Below are positions 31,215-39,424 of a stretch of 64,000 bases of DNA, one piece after another (position 1 is the stretch's first letter; each line of letters starts with the position of its first letter). A program made the position numbers and the translations under genes. Source of the DNA: Bdellovibrionia bacterium. GTDB lineage: Bacteria > Bdellovibrionota > Bdellovibrionia > Bdellovibrionales > JAGQZY01. The stretch spans positions 558,001-622,000 of the forward strand of contig JAUHWH010000001.1 of assembly GCA_030424715.1 (NCBI GenBank), read 5' to 3'. Under the pieces are notes generated by a model, which saw nothing but the letters and a program-made list of their open reading frames with translations, had not been told where the DNA came from and did no database searches.

Positions 31215-31243
31215 GCCCGGCAATGATTGTCGGGCTTTTTTTT
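31215..31243 (+). terminator. Intrinsic terminator of the exported-protein block
   Basis: Stem GCCCGGC / GTCGGGC (one G-U pair) with a seven-base loop, followed by eight T residues, 28 bases after the stop of the last giant lipoprotein gene. Confidence 0.88.
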
Positions 31244-31306
31244 GACAAAAAAAGATCAGCCTAAAAACGTCGAAGCAAAAAAGGAGAGCTCTTTATTCTG
31301 GAATCA

Positions 31307-31873
31307 GTGGTATCAAAAGTTGTTCAAAATGGCACCCGTTTGGCGATTCACGGTCGCGGTCTGCTTTATCTTGTGGAGATCAACCTTCACCTCTCAAGGG
31401 TTGAGGGTAATCTGGAGATTTTCATGACAGGAAAGCTTCGAGTGGGCCCTCTTAAGTCGACTTGTGAGGCCCACGCTCGATACGAGATGAAACCGGCCAA
31501 GGCCGGAGTTGTGTTGCAGAGTTTTGAAATTCAGGCGCCCCGTTTGAGCTTCAAAGAAACTTATGTCCGCGATACTGATCAATCCTTGTTTTTTAGCAAG
31601 GGCGCAGAGCAAGGTCAGATTCCACTGCCACCGGCGAGCCATGTGATTGACCCACTTCTTCTGGTTTACTGTTTGTACGAGAATACCAAGCTCGAAAATG
31701 GCCGTGTCGTTGGAGGCGGAAAGCTTCGAGAGCTGACATTCGAAGGGAGCGTTGGTGAAGGCTGCTTGTTGCTCGCTGGACAGCAGGCTCTAAGTTGGAC
31801 CTCCAACGATAAGAACAAGACTCTAAGGATACCAAAGCTGAAAATGGAATTACAACTTAAAGAGCCCGGTTGA
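31307..31873 (+). CDS. Hypothetical protein, about 190 residues, start codon unclear
   Basis: I do not recognise this protein. It has no signal peptide and no membrane segment. It contains beta-like stretches (RLAIHGRGLLYLVEINLHL, LRELTFEGSVGEGCLLLAG) and three cysteines. GTG at 31307 is the first standard start, giving 188 residues, but the good ribosome site AAGGAGAG (31281-31288) is 18 bases away. That site is ideally placed for ATT at 31295 or CTG at 31298 in the same frame, so a rare start is possible. It is convergent with the GH3 gene; the stops are seven bases apart. It may have its own promoter after the terminator. Confidence 0.6.
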   Translation: MVSKVVQNGTRLAIHGRGLLYLVEINLHLSRVEGNLEIFMTGKLRVGPLKSTCEAHARYEMKPAKAGVVLQSFEIQAPRLSFKETYVRDTDQSLFFSKGAEQGQIPLPPASHVIDPLLLVYCLYENTKLENGRVVGGGKLRELTFEGSVGEGCLLLAGQQALSWTSNDKNKTLRIPKLKMELQLKEPG

Positions 31874-31880
31874 AATGGGG

Positions 31881-33461
31881 TCAATTGACAGTTTTAGCGG
31901 GCTTTCTGGTGCTTTCTTCGGTTTTCGTCTTCTGTAAGTGAAAGCCGGCAAAACTCCCCAGCCTTGGGTGGTGAGAGTGGACATTAATAACTTTTCTATA
32001 GGCCTCTTCATGCTTTAAAAAAATCTGGTTGCTGGAATTGACGACCACTATTTTCTTCTTTATGGAAGCTGGAGCCGAGCGCAGAATCTTTGCCGTCACG
32101 GGTCCACTGAGGTGATAGATAATGGCATCGCTCTTTGCGTAGGGTTTCCAATCGCGGAACCCTTTGAGATGGTGAAGATTGCTTTTTTGTTGTTTTTTGT
32201 AGGAGGTGAGAAACCGCCATGAATAGCTGAAAACATCAATGTTCTGGTTGGCCAGACTCAACTCAGGGGCCTGGTTGGCAAAGACCTCATGAAAAATTTT
32301 ATCATAGGTTTGCTTTAAAGGAATATTAGCAATGGACCGTCTCAGGGATGTCGTTGGTGTCTTTTTATAGAACTGAGCTTTGAAGCGCAGCAAGCGCTCA
32401 AGGCTTTCGTTCAATCGTTGTTGAGAGATCCGTCCGTCTTTTACCGCTTTTATAACAGCCGATACTGCTTGCTTCTGGACACGATAGTTCCAGCCCACCA
32501 TCACCAGGTCATTTCCGGCAAGAATTGCTTTTACGGCTCTCTCTCCTACGGAAAGCTGACTCAGTTTCGCGCCCCCCATCTGGATATCATCAGTCATTAG
32601 AATACCATCAAAACCGAGGCCAGAGCGTAATACATTCTTCAGTAATAATGGTGAGAAACTGGCTGGAGTGCGGCTCGGATCGATCAACGGATAAGAGATG
32701 TGAGACGCCATGATCGCAAATGGAATGCGATTGTTTTGCATTTCTTTATAGGGAGCGATGTCGTTAAACAGAAGTTCGGTGAGAGTGACTTGTTTGTAAG
32801 GTGTTTTGAGGTGAGAGTCAGTTTTCACACCACCGTGACCGGGAAAGTGTTTCGCTGTGGGTAGAATACCGGCGTCGATGAGTCCTTTGGAAAACGCAGT
32901 GGACATCTGGTTAACGATCTCTTTTTGGTCGCTGAATGATCGGTTACCGAGAAAGTCAGAAAAATTAGCGTTGGAAATGTCGACCACCGGTGCAAGGTTC
33001 ATGTTGAAGCCCAGGGCCGTCATCAGTTGCCCTGTTACAAACCCAGCGTCTTGGACAAGCGGCGCATTGTCGGTGAGGGCAAGAGTTCTCGCACTCGGGA
33101 GAGAGGGAGATGTTTTGATCCGAATCACCCGCCCGCCCTCTTGGTCGACGGCAATAAGAAGCGGAACTTTAGAGTTTTTGAGGGATTGCGATTGAGCCTT
33201 GATATTGAGATCTCTCACTTGAACCAGTGTTTTAATATTACGTCCGAAGATAATAATGGCTCCCGGATACAGATTCTCAAGTTGCCTTTTTAAGGACTGG
33301 TTAAACTGGGAGCCGGTGAATCCAAAAATGAACAATTGCCCAACCTTTTTCTCCAATGGCATTTCTTGGATCAATTTTTCAATCGATTTATCGCGATCAA
33401 AGCCGAAGCTACTGGATGGACTGAGCAACAGAATAGACAAAACAAAGAAGATATTTTTCAT
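31881..33461 (-). CDS. Secreted GH3 glycosidase, beta-N-acetylhexosaminidase-like
   Basis: Probably cleaves N-acetylglucosamine from peptidoglycan fragments or related glycans. The N-terminus (NIFFVLSILLLSPSSSFG) is a signal peptide, so the enzyme is periplasmic or secreted, unlike cytoplasmic NagZ. The GH3 barrel runs to about residue 360, with AVDQEGGRV, KHFPGHG (204-210), the DSH dyad (D215, H217) and the nucleophile motif TDD (290-292). The protein has 526 residues, whereas NagZ has about 340. The extra 160 or so residues at the C-terminus include a LAGFHL-like end and resemble no domain I can name. It lies 57 bases downstream of mfd on the same strand. Confidence 0.88.
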   Translation of the reverse strand: MKNIFFVLSILLLSPSSSFGFDRDKSIEKLIQEMPLEKKVGQLFIFGFTGSQFNQSLKRQLENLYPGAIIIFGRNIKTLVQVRDLNIKAQSQSLKNSKVPLLIAVDQEGGRVIRIKTSPSLPSARTLALTDNAPLVQDAGFVTGQLMTALGFNMNLAPVVDISNANFSDFLGNRSFSDQKEIVNQMSTAFSKGLIDAGILPTAKHFPGHGGVKTDSHLKTPYKQVTLTELLFNDIAPYKEMQNNRIPFAIMASHISYPLIDPSRTPASFSPLLLKNVLRSGLGFDGILMTDDIQMGGAKLSQLSVGERAVKAILAGNDLVMVGWNYRVQKQAVSAVIKAVKDGRISQQRLNESLERLLRFKAQFYKKTPTTSLRRSIANIPLKQTYDKIFHEVFANQAPELSLANQNIDVFSYSWRFLTSYKKQQKSNLHHLKGFRDWKPYAKSDAIIYHLSGPVTAKILRSAPASIKKKIVVVNSSNQIFLKHEEAYRKVINVHSHHPRLGSFAGFHLQKTKTEESTRKPAKTVN

Positions 33462-33518
33462 TCATATAGTCTAACATTGCTGAATTGCGAAAGACTATAG
33501 CATGGACGTCTTCCTGAC

Positions 33519-36500
33519 TTAGGGGCAGAGTTTGAGCAGTTGGGAGACCTCGTCATAGACTCTTGGCCAGGTGATCTCTTTCATTCGGATCTTGAGCCGA
33601 TTGTCTGGCGCGATACTAAACTTCTTATTGTTTTGAGCCGTCAATTTTATAACTTTCTCCACGGGAAGTGGCGTATGGTCCGTAAAGCTTAAAACTAAAT
33701 TCTCTCGACCACTGGAGATGTCTTTAATCCCAAGAGTCATACAAAGGTGTCGAATCAGCATAAGACCGAGGAGGTTGACCACCTCTTCGGGAGGCTTTCC
33801 GAACTGGTCCTTGAGTTCTTCTTCAAGGTCGTCGATATCGTTCTCAGACTCGATTTGAGTGAGGGCGCGATAATAAGACAGGCGCAAGCGAATATTGGCA
33901 ATGTATGTACTAGGGATAAAGGCTTTGATTTTAAGATTGATATCTGGCTCGACAGTCTCGTTTCGTTGGCCACCCTTGGCTTCTTCAATGGCCTCTTCAA
34001 GAAGTTGCATATAAAACTCGTAACCAACGCTGTCTATAACGCCGGACTGTTCTTCGCCCAAGAGGGTTCCCGCACCCCTTAATTCTAAGTCGTACTGGGC
34101 AATTTGCATTCCACTGCCGAGTGTCGTGTGCTCCTGAATGACCTTAAGTCGTTCTTTGGCGATGTCCGTGAGCTTCTTGTTGGGCTCGGTGAGTAGATAG
34201 CAGTAGGCTCGTCGTCCACTTCTTCCGACACGTCCCCTTAGCTGATAAAGTTGACTCAGTCCAAATCGGTCCGCTTGGTTGATTAATATTGTGTTAGCAT
34301 TTGGAATATCGACTCCGGACTCAACGATAGCTGATGCCACGAGAACTTTGATCTCATTATTAAAAAACGAAACCATAACAGATTCCAGTTCCTTTTCTTT
34401 GAGTTGTCCATGACCAACGCCGATGGGAACTCCGGGGAGGATCTCGCGCAACTCCTCGGCCACTGAGTAGATACTTTGCACCCGGTTGTGCAAGAAAAAC
34501 ACTTGTCCGTCTCTCTGTATTTCAGTTTCGATGGCCCGTTTAATAATCTCTTTGTCAAACCGACAGATGAAGGTTCGAATTTCCAATCGGTCGACTGGCG
34601 CAGTGTTGATAAGACTGAGGTCGCGGATCTTCAGCAAACTCATATTGAGAGTTCGGGGAATCGGTGTGGCCGAAAGACTGACTGTGTCCACATTGACCTT
34701 TATCTTTCTTATTCTTTCTTTGTGCTTCACGCCGAATTTTTGTTCTTCATCAATCACTAAAAGGCCAAGGTTTTTAAAGCGAACGTCTTTACTCAGAAGA
34801 CGGTGGGTGCCGATGAGGATGTCGACTTCACCCTGCGCCGTTTTTTCTAGAGTCTTTTTAACCTGCGTTGCTGGTTGAAGGCGGTTCACCACCTGAATAT
34901 TCAGGGGCCAGTCCTTGAAACGCTTTTTAAAAGTCTCAAAATGTTGCATGGTCAGGACGGTTGTCGGAGCAAGGACCGCGACTTGCTTTTTGTTGTTTGC
35001 GACAACAAAAGCCGCTCGCATGGCAACCTCGGTCTTTCCAAAGCCCACATCGCCGCAGATCAAACGATCCATTGGTTTGTTAGAGGTGAGGTCTTCTAAG
35101 ACATTCTCGATGGCCTTCATCTGGTCGTCGGTTTCTTGGTAAGGGAAGGCATTGAAAAAGTCTATGGTGTCACTATCATCGATTTGGTAAGGAGATCGGG
35201 TGGCTTGGTTTCTGTCGGCGTAAAGCTGAATAAGGTCATGGGCCAGTTCACGAAGACGTTTTTTGGTTTTCGTTTTGATATTAGCAAAACGGGACCCACC
35301 CAGTTTGTCCAGCATGGGCTCCACTTTCTCGGAGCTGTACTTATGAATCTGATGGATGCGATAAATGGGTAGAAAAAGCTTATCTTTGTCTTTAAACTCC
35401 AGAGAAATAAATTCTGTTTCTATGCCCGCTACGGGCATTTTAATGAGTCCTTTGAATTGACTGACACCGTGAATGGCATGAATCACAAAATCATTTTCCT
35501 TGAGCTCTCCAAAGCTAAGATGTTGACTTCGTTTGGTGGACTCTTTTCGAGCATTTTTTTGGAAGGCTCGCCCAAGAAAATGTTCAAGGCTGAAAATTGC
35601 CATGTCTTCTGGGGCCAAGAGAAAGCTCTGTTTTAATTTTCGAGGGAAAAAGTGCAAGCAATCAAAGTGAGAGTCTTTTTTCACGGCCTCGAAATCAAAG
35701 TCGTCTTCCTCATGAAACACCGAGGTATATCCCTCGCTTTCAAAGGCCAACTTGAGTCGATCGAACTGTGGCTTTCCTTTGATAGAAAACAATTTAAAAG
35801 ATCTTTCGGGCAGTTCGTTCACTTTTTTAAGAAGTGCGGCCATCTGTTCATTGAATTTTGTGACTTTAGGTTTATTAATCGGCTTTGTGTTGAGCTGGAT
35901 AACTCGCTCCGACATTCCCGCTGCCGAGTCGATGATATTAAGTCGTTCGACCGAGATTTTTCGCTTAAAAGATTTTTCCAGTGTCATGAAATCGGCGAAG
36001 AGTTCCGTTGGCGCCAGCGGGTGACGAGACTGATCGTAAAACCCATTCAGCAAGGCGAGTTCATTCTGTCTAGCCGTTTCTACATTCACATGTTCGAGAA
36101 CCCAGACGTTAGGTTTTTCTTGGAAGAAATCGAAGGCGGTATGGCCCTCGGGGTGAAACAGAGGAAGGTGGTATTCCAGATTTTCGCAATATTCGTTTTT
36201 TCGTAGGTGATTGGCCATTACTTGCAAGTCGGGGCTATTATGCTGCAGCAGACTTTGTGAGGCGGAGAGAATATTTTTTGGCGTCAGAGCCACTTCGCGT
36301 GCGGGGCAGACCGTAAACCCGTCAATTTCGTTGATTGTTCGTTGGGTGGCAGGATCAAAGGACCTCAGGCTTTCGATTTCATCGTCAAACAATTCAATGC
36401 GAACGGGGTTCTTCATCTGAGGAGAAAAGATATCGACGAGACCACCACGATTGGAGAAATGCCCCCGGTCTTCTACGATCGGGCTCGGTAAGTATCCGAT

Positions 36501-36941
36501 AGTATGGAGCTTTTCAAATATATCCCGTGATAAATTGTCGCCCTTTTTGAATTCAATGCAACGATCAAAGAAGGTCTCCGGTGGCATTGATTTTTGTAAA
36601 AGGCCCAAAATTGGGGCAACAAAAACATGATTGTCGTTTTCATTTAAAGCATGGAAAAGCCACTCGAGCCGACCTTGAATCTGGCGGTGACTGATTTGAA
36701 CACCAGCAAAAACGTGGGGGTCGTATTGGGGTAATAGATAAGCTCGTTTGTCGGTCCAAAATGCGTAATTTTCAAGAAAAGACTGGGCCTCCACCATGTT
36801 TTCCACAATGACCAATTGGGGACCTTTTAAGGCCTCCGTCGTTCCAAGGTAAAATGCTAGTGACTCTACCGGTAGAGCGGTCGTCACGTGGAGAGAAAAC
36901 TCGGGGTCTTTTCCGAGAAGGCCATCAAGGTAGCTTCGCAT
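33519..36941 (-). CDS. mfd: Transcription-repair coupling factor Mfd
   Basis: DNA translocase that removes RNA polymerase stalled at lesions and recruits UvrA. It has 1,140 residues, the family length. The N-terminal UvrB-like region is followed by the RNA-polymerase-binding CarD-like domain (LKENDFVIHAIHGVSQFKG). The RecG-like helicase has Walker A GDVGFGKT (630-637), DEEQKFGVKHKE, SATPIPRTL and QLRGRVGRSGRRAYCYL, and a TRCF C-terminal domain follows. It is divergent from nuoA across a 152-base gap. No strong ribosome site precedes the ATG. Confidence 0.96.
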   Translation of the reverse strand: MRSYLDGLLGKDPEFSLHVTTALPVESLAFYLGTTEALKGPQLVIVENMVEAQSFLENYAFWTDKRAYLLPQYDPHVFAGVQISHRQIQGRLEWLFHALNENDNHVFVAPILGLLQKSMPPETFFDRCIEFKKGDNLSRDIFEKLHTIGYLPSPIVEDRGHFSNRGGLVDIFSPQMKNPVRIELFDDEIESLRSFDPATQRTINEIDGFTVCPAREVALTPKNILSASQSLLQHNSPDLQVMANHLRKNEYCENLEYHLPLFHPEGHTAFDFFQEKPNVWVLEHVNVETARQNELALLNGFYDQSRHPLAPTELFADFMTLEKSFKRKISVERLNIIDSAAGMSERVIQLNTKPINKPKVTKFNEQMAALLKKVNELPERSFKLFSIKGKPQFDRLKLAFESEGYTSVFHEEDDFDFEAVKKDSHFDCLHFFPRKLKQSFLLAPEDMAIFSLEHFLGRAFQKNARKESTKRSQHLSFGELKENDFVIHAIHGVSQFKGLIKMPVAGIETEFISLEFKDKDKLFLPIYRIHQIHKYSSEKVEPMLDKLGGSRFANIKTKTKKRLRELAHDLIQLYADRNQATRSPYQIDDSDTIDFFNAFPYQETDDQMKAIENVLEDLTSNKPMDRLICGDVGFGKTEVAMRAAFVVANNKKQVAVLAPTTVLTMQHFETFKKRFKDWPLNIQVVNRLQPATQVKKTLEKTAQGEVDILIGTHRLLSKDVRFKNLGLLVIDEEQKFGVKHKERIRKIKVNVDTVSLSATPIPRTLNMSLLKIRDLSLINTAPVDRLEIRTFICRFDKEIIKRAIETEIQRDGQVFFLHNRVQSIYSVAEELREILPGVPIGVGHGQLKEKELESVMVSFFNNEIKVLVASAIVESGVDIPNANTILINQADRFGLSQLYQLRGRVGRSGRRAYCYLLTEPNKKLTDIAKERLKVIQEHTTLGSGMQIAQYDLELRGAGTLLGEEQSGVIDSVGYEFYMQLLEEAIEEAKGGQRNETVEPDINLKIKAFIPSTYIANIRLRLSYYRALTQIESENDIDDLEEELKDQFGKPPEEVVNLLGLMLIRHLCMTLGIKDISSGRENLVLSFTDHTPLPVEKVIKLTAQNNKKFSIAPDNRLKIRMKEITWPRVYDEVSQLLKLCP

Positions 36942-37093
36942 GATTTCTTATTCGGGAGTCCCCTTTTAAAGTCAAAGAAGGGGCTGAATTTACTGATAAA
37001 GATGCTATGCGGCACCCAGTGGATACTGGAGCCCCGAGCCGTCTCGTTGTATAGATAGTCCTCAATATATTTTTTTAAAATAGGAAGTGGATT

Positions 37094-37465
37094 ATGGAAG
37101 CTCTTGTGCCGATCCTGGTTCTCACCCTTGTGGTAGCAACCTTTGGCAGTTTACTGGTTTATGTCTCGTCGATTCTTGGTCCCAAAAAGCACTACACCCG
37201 TACAAAATATATGCCTTATGAGTGCGGTCTTCCGGGGACGGAGAGCGAAACCACCAATGTTTCTGTGCGCTACTACCTTACGGCTATTTTGTTTATCGTT
37301 TTTGATATCGAGATATTGTTTATGTATCCATGGGCTCTGACCTACCGTGATTTTATCGAAGCTGGCCACGGGGCTTACATTTTTTGGGTCATGTTTGTGT
37401 TCATCGCTCTTTTTCTGTTTGGTTTGATTTGGGAAATTCGTTCTAAAGCATTGGAGTGGGACTAA
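37094..37465 (+). CDS. nuoA: NADH-quinone oxidoreductase subunit A
   Basis: Membrane-arm subunit of respiratory complex I, 123 residues with three membrane helices (about 7-29, 62-82, 92-112). The conserved YECGLPGTE loop and the FDIEILFMYPWA segment are present. AGGAAGTGG precedes the ATG. The stop TAA overlaps the nuoH ATG (TAATG). It is the first gene of a seven-gene membrane-arm cluster. Confidence 0.96.
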   Translation: MEALVPILVLTLVVATFGSLLVYVSSILGPKKHYTRTKYMPYECGLPGTESETTNVSVRYYLTAILFIVFDIEILFMYPWALTYRDFIEAGHGAYIFWVMFVFIALFLFGLIWEIRSKALEWD

Positions 37466-38580
37466 TGGGAGCCAGTGGATTTGAAATCGTAGTCAATACG
37501 ATAAAAATGTTAGCGATTTTTTTGTTGATGGTTCAGCTTGTTCCCATTTTGGTTTGGGTCGAGAGAAGGGGCTCCGCCTATATTCAAAACCGCTTTGGCC
37601 CCAACCGGGTAGGACCTCTTGGGTTAACTCAATTGTTGGCTGATGCTGTAAAATTTCTTTTTAAAGAGGAGTTCCGACCGCCATCTAGCGTAGCCTTCAT
37701 GTACTACGCAGCACCCGTTTTGGCGTTGATTCCCGGAGCCTTGGCCTTTGCAGCCATCCCCTTATCCGCGCCGTTCACCCTTGATTACGATGGTCAAACC
37801 TACAACTTCTTGTTTCAAAGCTATCAACTGGGAGCTGGCATCGTATTTGTTTTGGCGGTGTCTTCACTGGGGGCCTACGCTTTGCTTTTTGCCGGGTGGG
37901 GATCTGGAAATAAATATTCACTGATGGGAGCCTTGCGAGCGAGCGCTCAAATGATCAGCTACGAATTGGCCCTGGGATTGTCATTGGTAGGCATATTAAT
38001 GATTTATGGGACCTTTTCATTTTCAGAAATGGTATCGGCTCAGCAGGGACCGCTGAATTTTGTTCTTTTTGGTACCCCTGTCGTCATTGATTTTCTCCCC
38101 AACTGGGGTATTTTTTATCAGCCCCTCGGGTTTATTTTATTTTTCGCGGCGACTTTTGCCGAAACCAACCGGGCTCCGTTTGATCTGCCAGAGGCCGAAG
38201 CGGAACTCGTGGCAGGGTATCACACGGAATATGGCGGTTTAAAAATGCTCATGTTCTATATCGGCGAGTATGGCCACATGATGGTGGCATCGGCGTTGCT
38301 GACGACGTTTTATTTCGGTGGGTGGGATCTTCCCTTTGGGTCTGAATTTTTGAAAGAAGCTTTGCCGTCGTCCTTTATATATTCGCTCGTTATGCATTTG
38401 GTTTTTATGGGCAAGGTCTTGTTCTTTTTATGGGTTTTTGTGTGGGTCCGATGGACGGTCCCACGTTTTCGTTATGACCAGTTAATGGATCTTGGGTGGA
38501 AGACGATGCTTCCGGTAGCCCTGGCAAACACCGTTGCTACTGCTGTGATCGTGGTGCTATTCAATTCGGTGGGGAGATAG
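37465..38580 (+). CDS. nuoH: NADH-quinone oxidoreductase subunit H
   Basis: Membrane subunit at the junction with the peripheral arm, forming part of the quinone pocket. From ATG 37465 it has 371 residues and about eight helices. WVERRGSAYIQNRFGPNRVGP and ETNRAPFDLPEAEAELVAGYHTEY (shortened here to EAEAELVAGYHTEYGG) are the two classic NuoH signatures. A GTG three codons upstream is possible, but GGAG (37453-37456) fits the ATG better. It overlaps the nuoA stop. Confidence 0.96.
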   Translation: MGASGFEIVVNTIKMLAIFLLMVQLVPILVWVERRGSAYIQNRFGPNRVGPLGLTQLLADAVKFLFKEEFRPPSSVAFMYYAAPVLALIPGALAFAAIPLSAPFTLDYDGQTYNFLFQSYQLGAGIVFVLAVSSLGAYALLFAGWGSGNKYSLMGALRASAQMISYELALGLSLVGILMIYGTFSFSEMVSAQQGPLNFVLFGTPVVIDFLPNWGIFYQPLGFILFFAATFAETNRAPFDLPEAEAELVAGYHTEYGGLKMLMFYIGEYGHMMVASALLTTFYFGGWDLPFGSEFLKEALPSSFIYSLVMHLVFMGKVLFFLWVFVWVRWTVPRFRYDQLMDLGWKTMLPVALANTVATAVIVVLFNSVGR

Positions 38581-38583
38581 TCG

Positions 38584-39108
38584 ATGGCAGATATCGTTGT
38601 ATTCTATATTTTTGCTGGAATTAGTCTAGCCGCCGCCGCTGGAGTGGTGTTTCATCCGAATCCGGTGGTGAGCGTGCTTCACCTTGTGGCCGCTATGGTT
38701 GGTGTTTCGGGTTTGTTTTTTACCCTGGGAGCTCCGTTTATAGGGATGGTGCAGATTCTGGTCTATGCCGGTGCGGTTATCATTCTCTTTCTGTTTGTGG
38801 TTATGATTTTCGACTTAAAAACAGACGGTAAAAATCCCTTTACCTATGGATTAGTGACCCATTATGCGAAGCTTCTTTTTATCGGTTGCTTAACGGGCCT
38901 TCTGTTATCAAAGCTGTTGTTCAAACTTGATGGATTCGAGTTTCAATCACCGGACCCTTTGGCCCCTCAGTATGAGGTCCGTAATTTAGCGAAGGTGATG
39001 TTCACCGATTATATGTTTATGTTTGAAGTTTTGGGTCTTCTCCTTTTAGTGATTCCAATTGGTGCCGTGGCCCTCTCTCGTGTTCGTGGAGGAACCCATG
39101 CAGAGTAG
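38584..39108 (+). CDS. nuoJ: NADH-quinone oxidoreductase subunit J
   Basis: Membrane-arm subunit, 174 residues with about five helices. It has the NPVVSVLHLV and GMVQILVYAGAVIILFLFVVM segments, the latter containing the pi-bulge helix that flips during turnover. It follows nuoH by three bases, and its end overlaps nuoK by 11 bases. Confidence 0.95.
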   Translation: MADIVVFYIFAGISLAAAAGVVFHPNPVVSVLHLVAAMVGVSGLFFTLGAPFIGMVQILVYAGAVIILFLFVVMIFDLKTDGKNPFTYGLVTHYAKLLFIGCLTGLLLSKLLFKLDGFEFQSPDPLAPQYEVRNLAKVMFTDYMFMFEVLGLLLLVIPIGAVALSRVRGGTHAE

Positions 39109-39415
39109 TTTATCAATCGAGATCACCCATTATCTGTTTGTTTCGGGGGCCATGTTTGTGTTGGGCCTCGCCGGCGTCTTGCTGAGAAAAAACATCATTG
39201 TTATATTGATGTCCGTGGAGCTGATGCTAAATGCGGTCAATTTGGCTTTTGTCACCTTCGGGTACTATTTGCAGGATGTTAATGGCGCCATCATCACTCT
39301 TTTTGTTATTGCCATTGCCGCGGCAGAAGCGGCTGTGGGCCTGGCACTCGTGGTTATGATCTATAAAAACTATAAAGAAACCAACATCCGCTTTTTTGAG
39401 CACTTGAAAGGATAG
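39098..39415 (+). CDS. nuoK: NADH-quinone oxidoreductase subunit K
   Basis: Three-helix membrane subunit, 105 residues from ATG 39098 (ribosome site GAGGAA). The conserved acidic residues lie in VELMLNAVNL and AAAEAAVGLALVV, both typical NuoK helices in the proton path. The frame could extend to 39059, but that is inside nuoJ. nuoL follows by nine bases. Confidence 0.96.
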   Translation: MQSSLSIEITHYLFVSGAMFVLGLAGVLLRKNIIVILMSVELMLNAVNLAFVTFGYYLQDVNGAIITLFVIAIAAAEAAVGLALVVMIYKNYKETNIRFFEHLKG

Positions 39416-39424
39416 GGGACGAAT

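Noticed and set aside
31242-31268. TTGACA just after the terminator as a promoter for the 31307 gene
   Set aside because: The only TA-rich -10-like hexamer (TAAAAA) is 14 bases away, too short a spacer to trust.
31227-31427. 66-codon frame starting in the terminator at 31215-31243
   Set aside because: Its TTG start sits inside the hairpin and the frame competes with the longer 31307 gene.
35652-36206. 184-codon plus-strand open frame inside mfd
   Set aside because: Antisense shadow of a conserved gene; composition is unlike a real protein.
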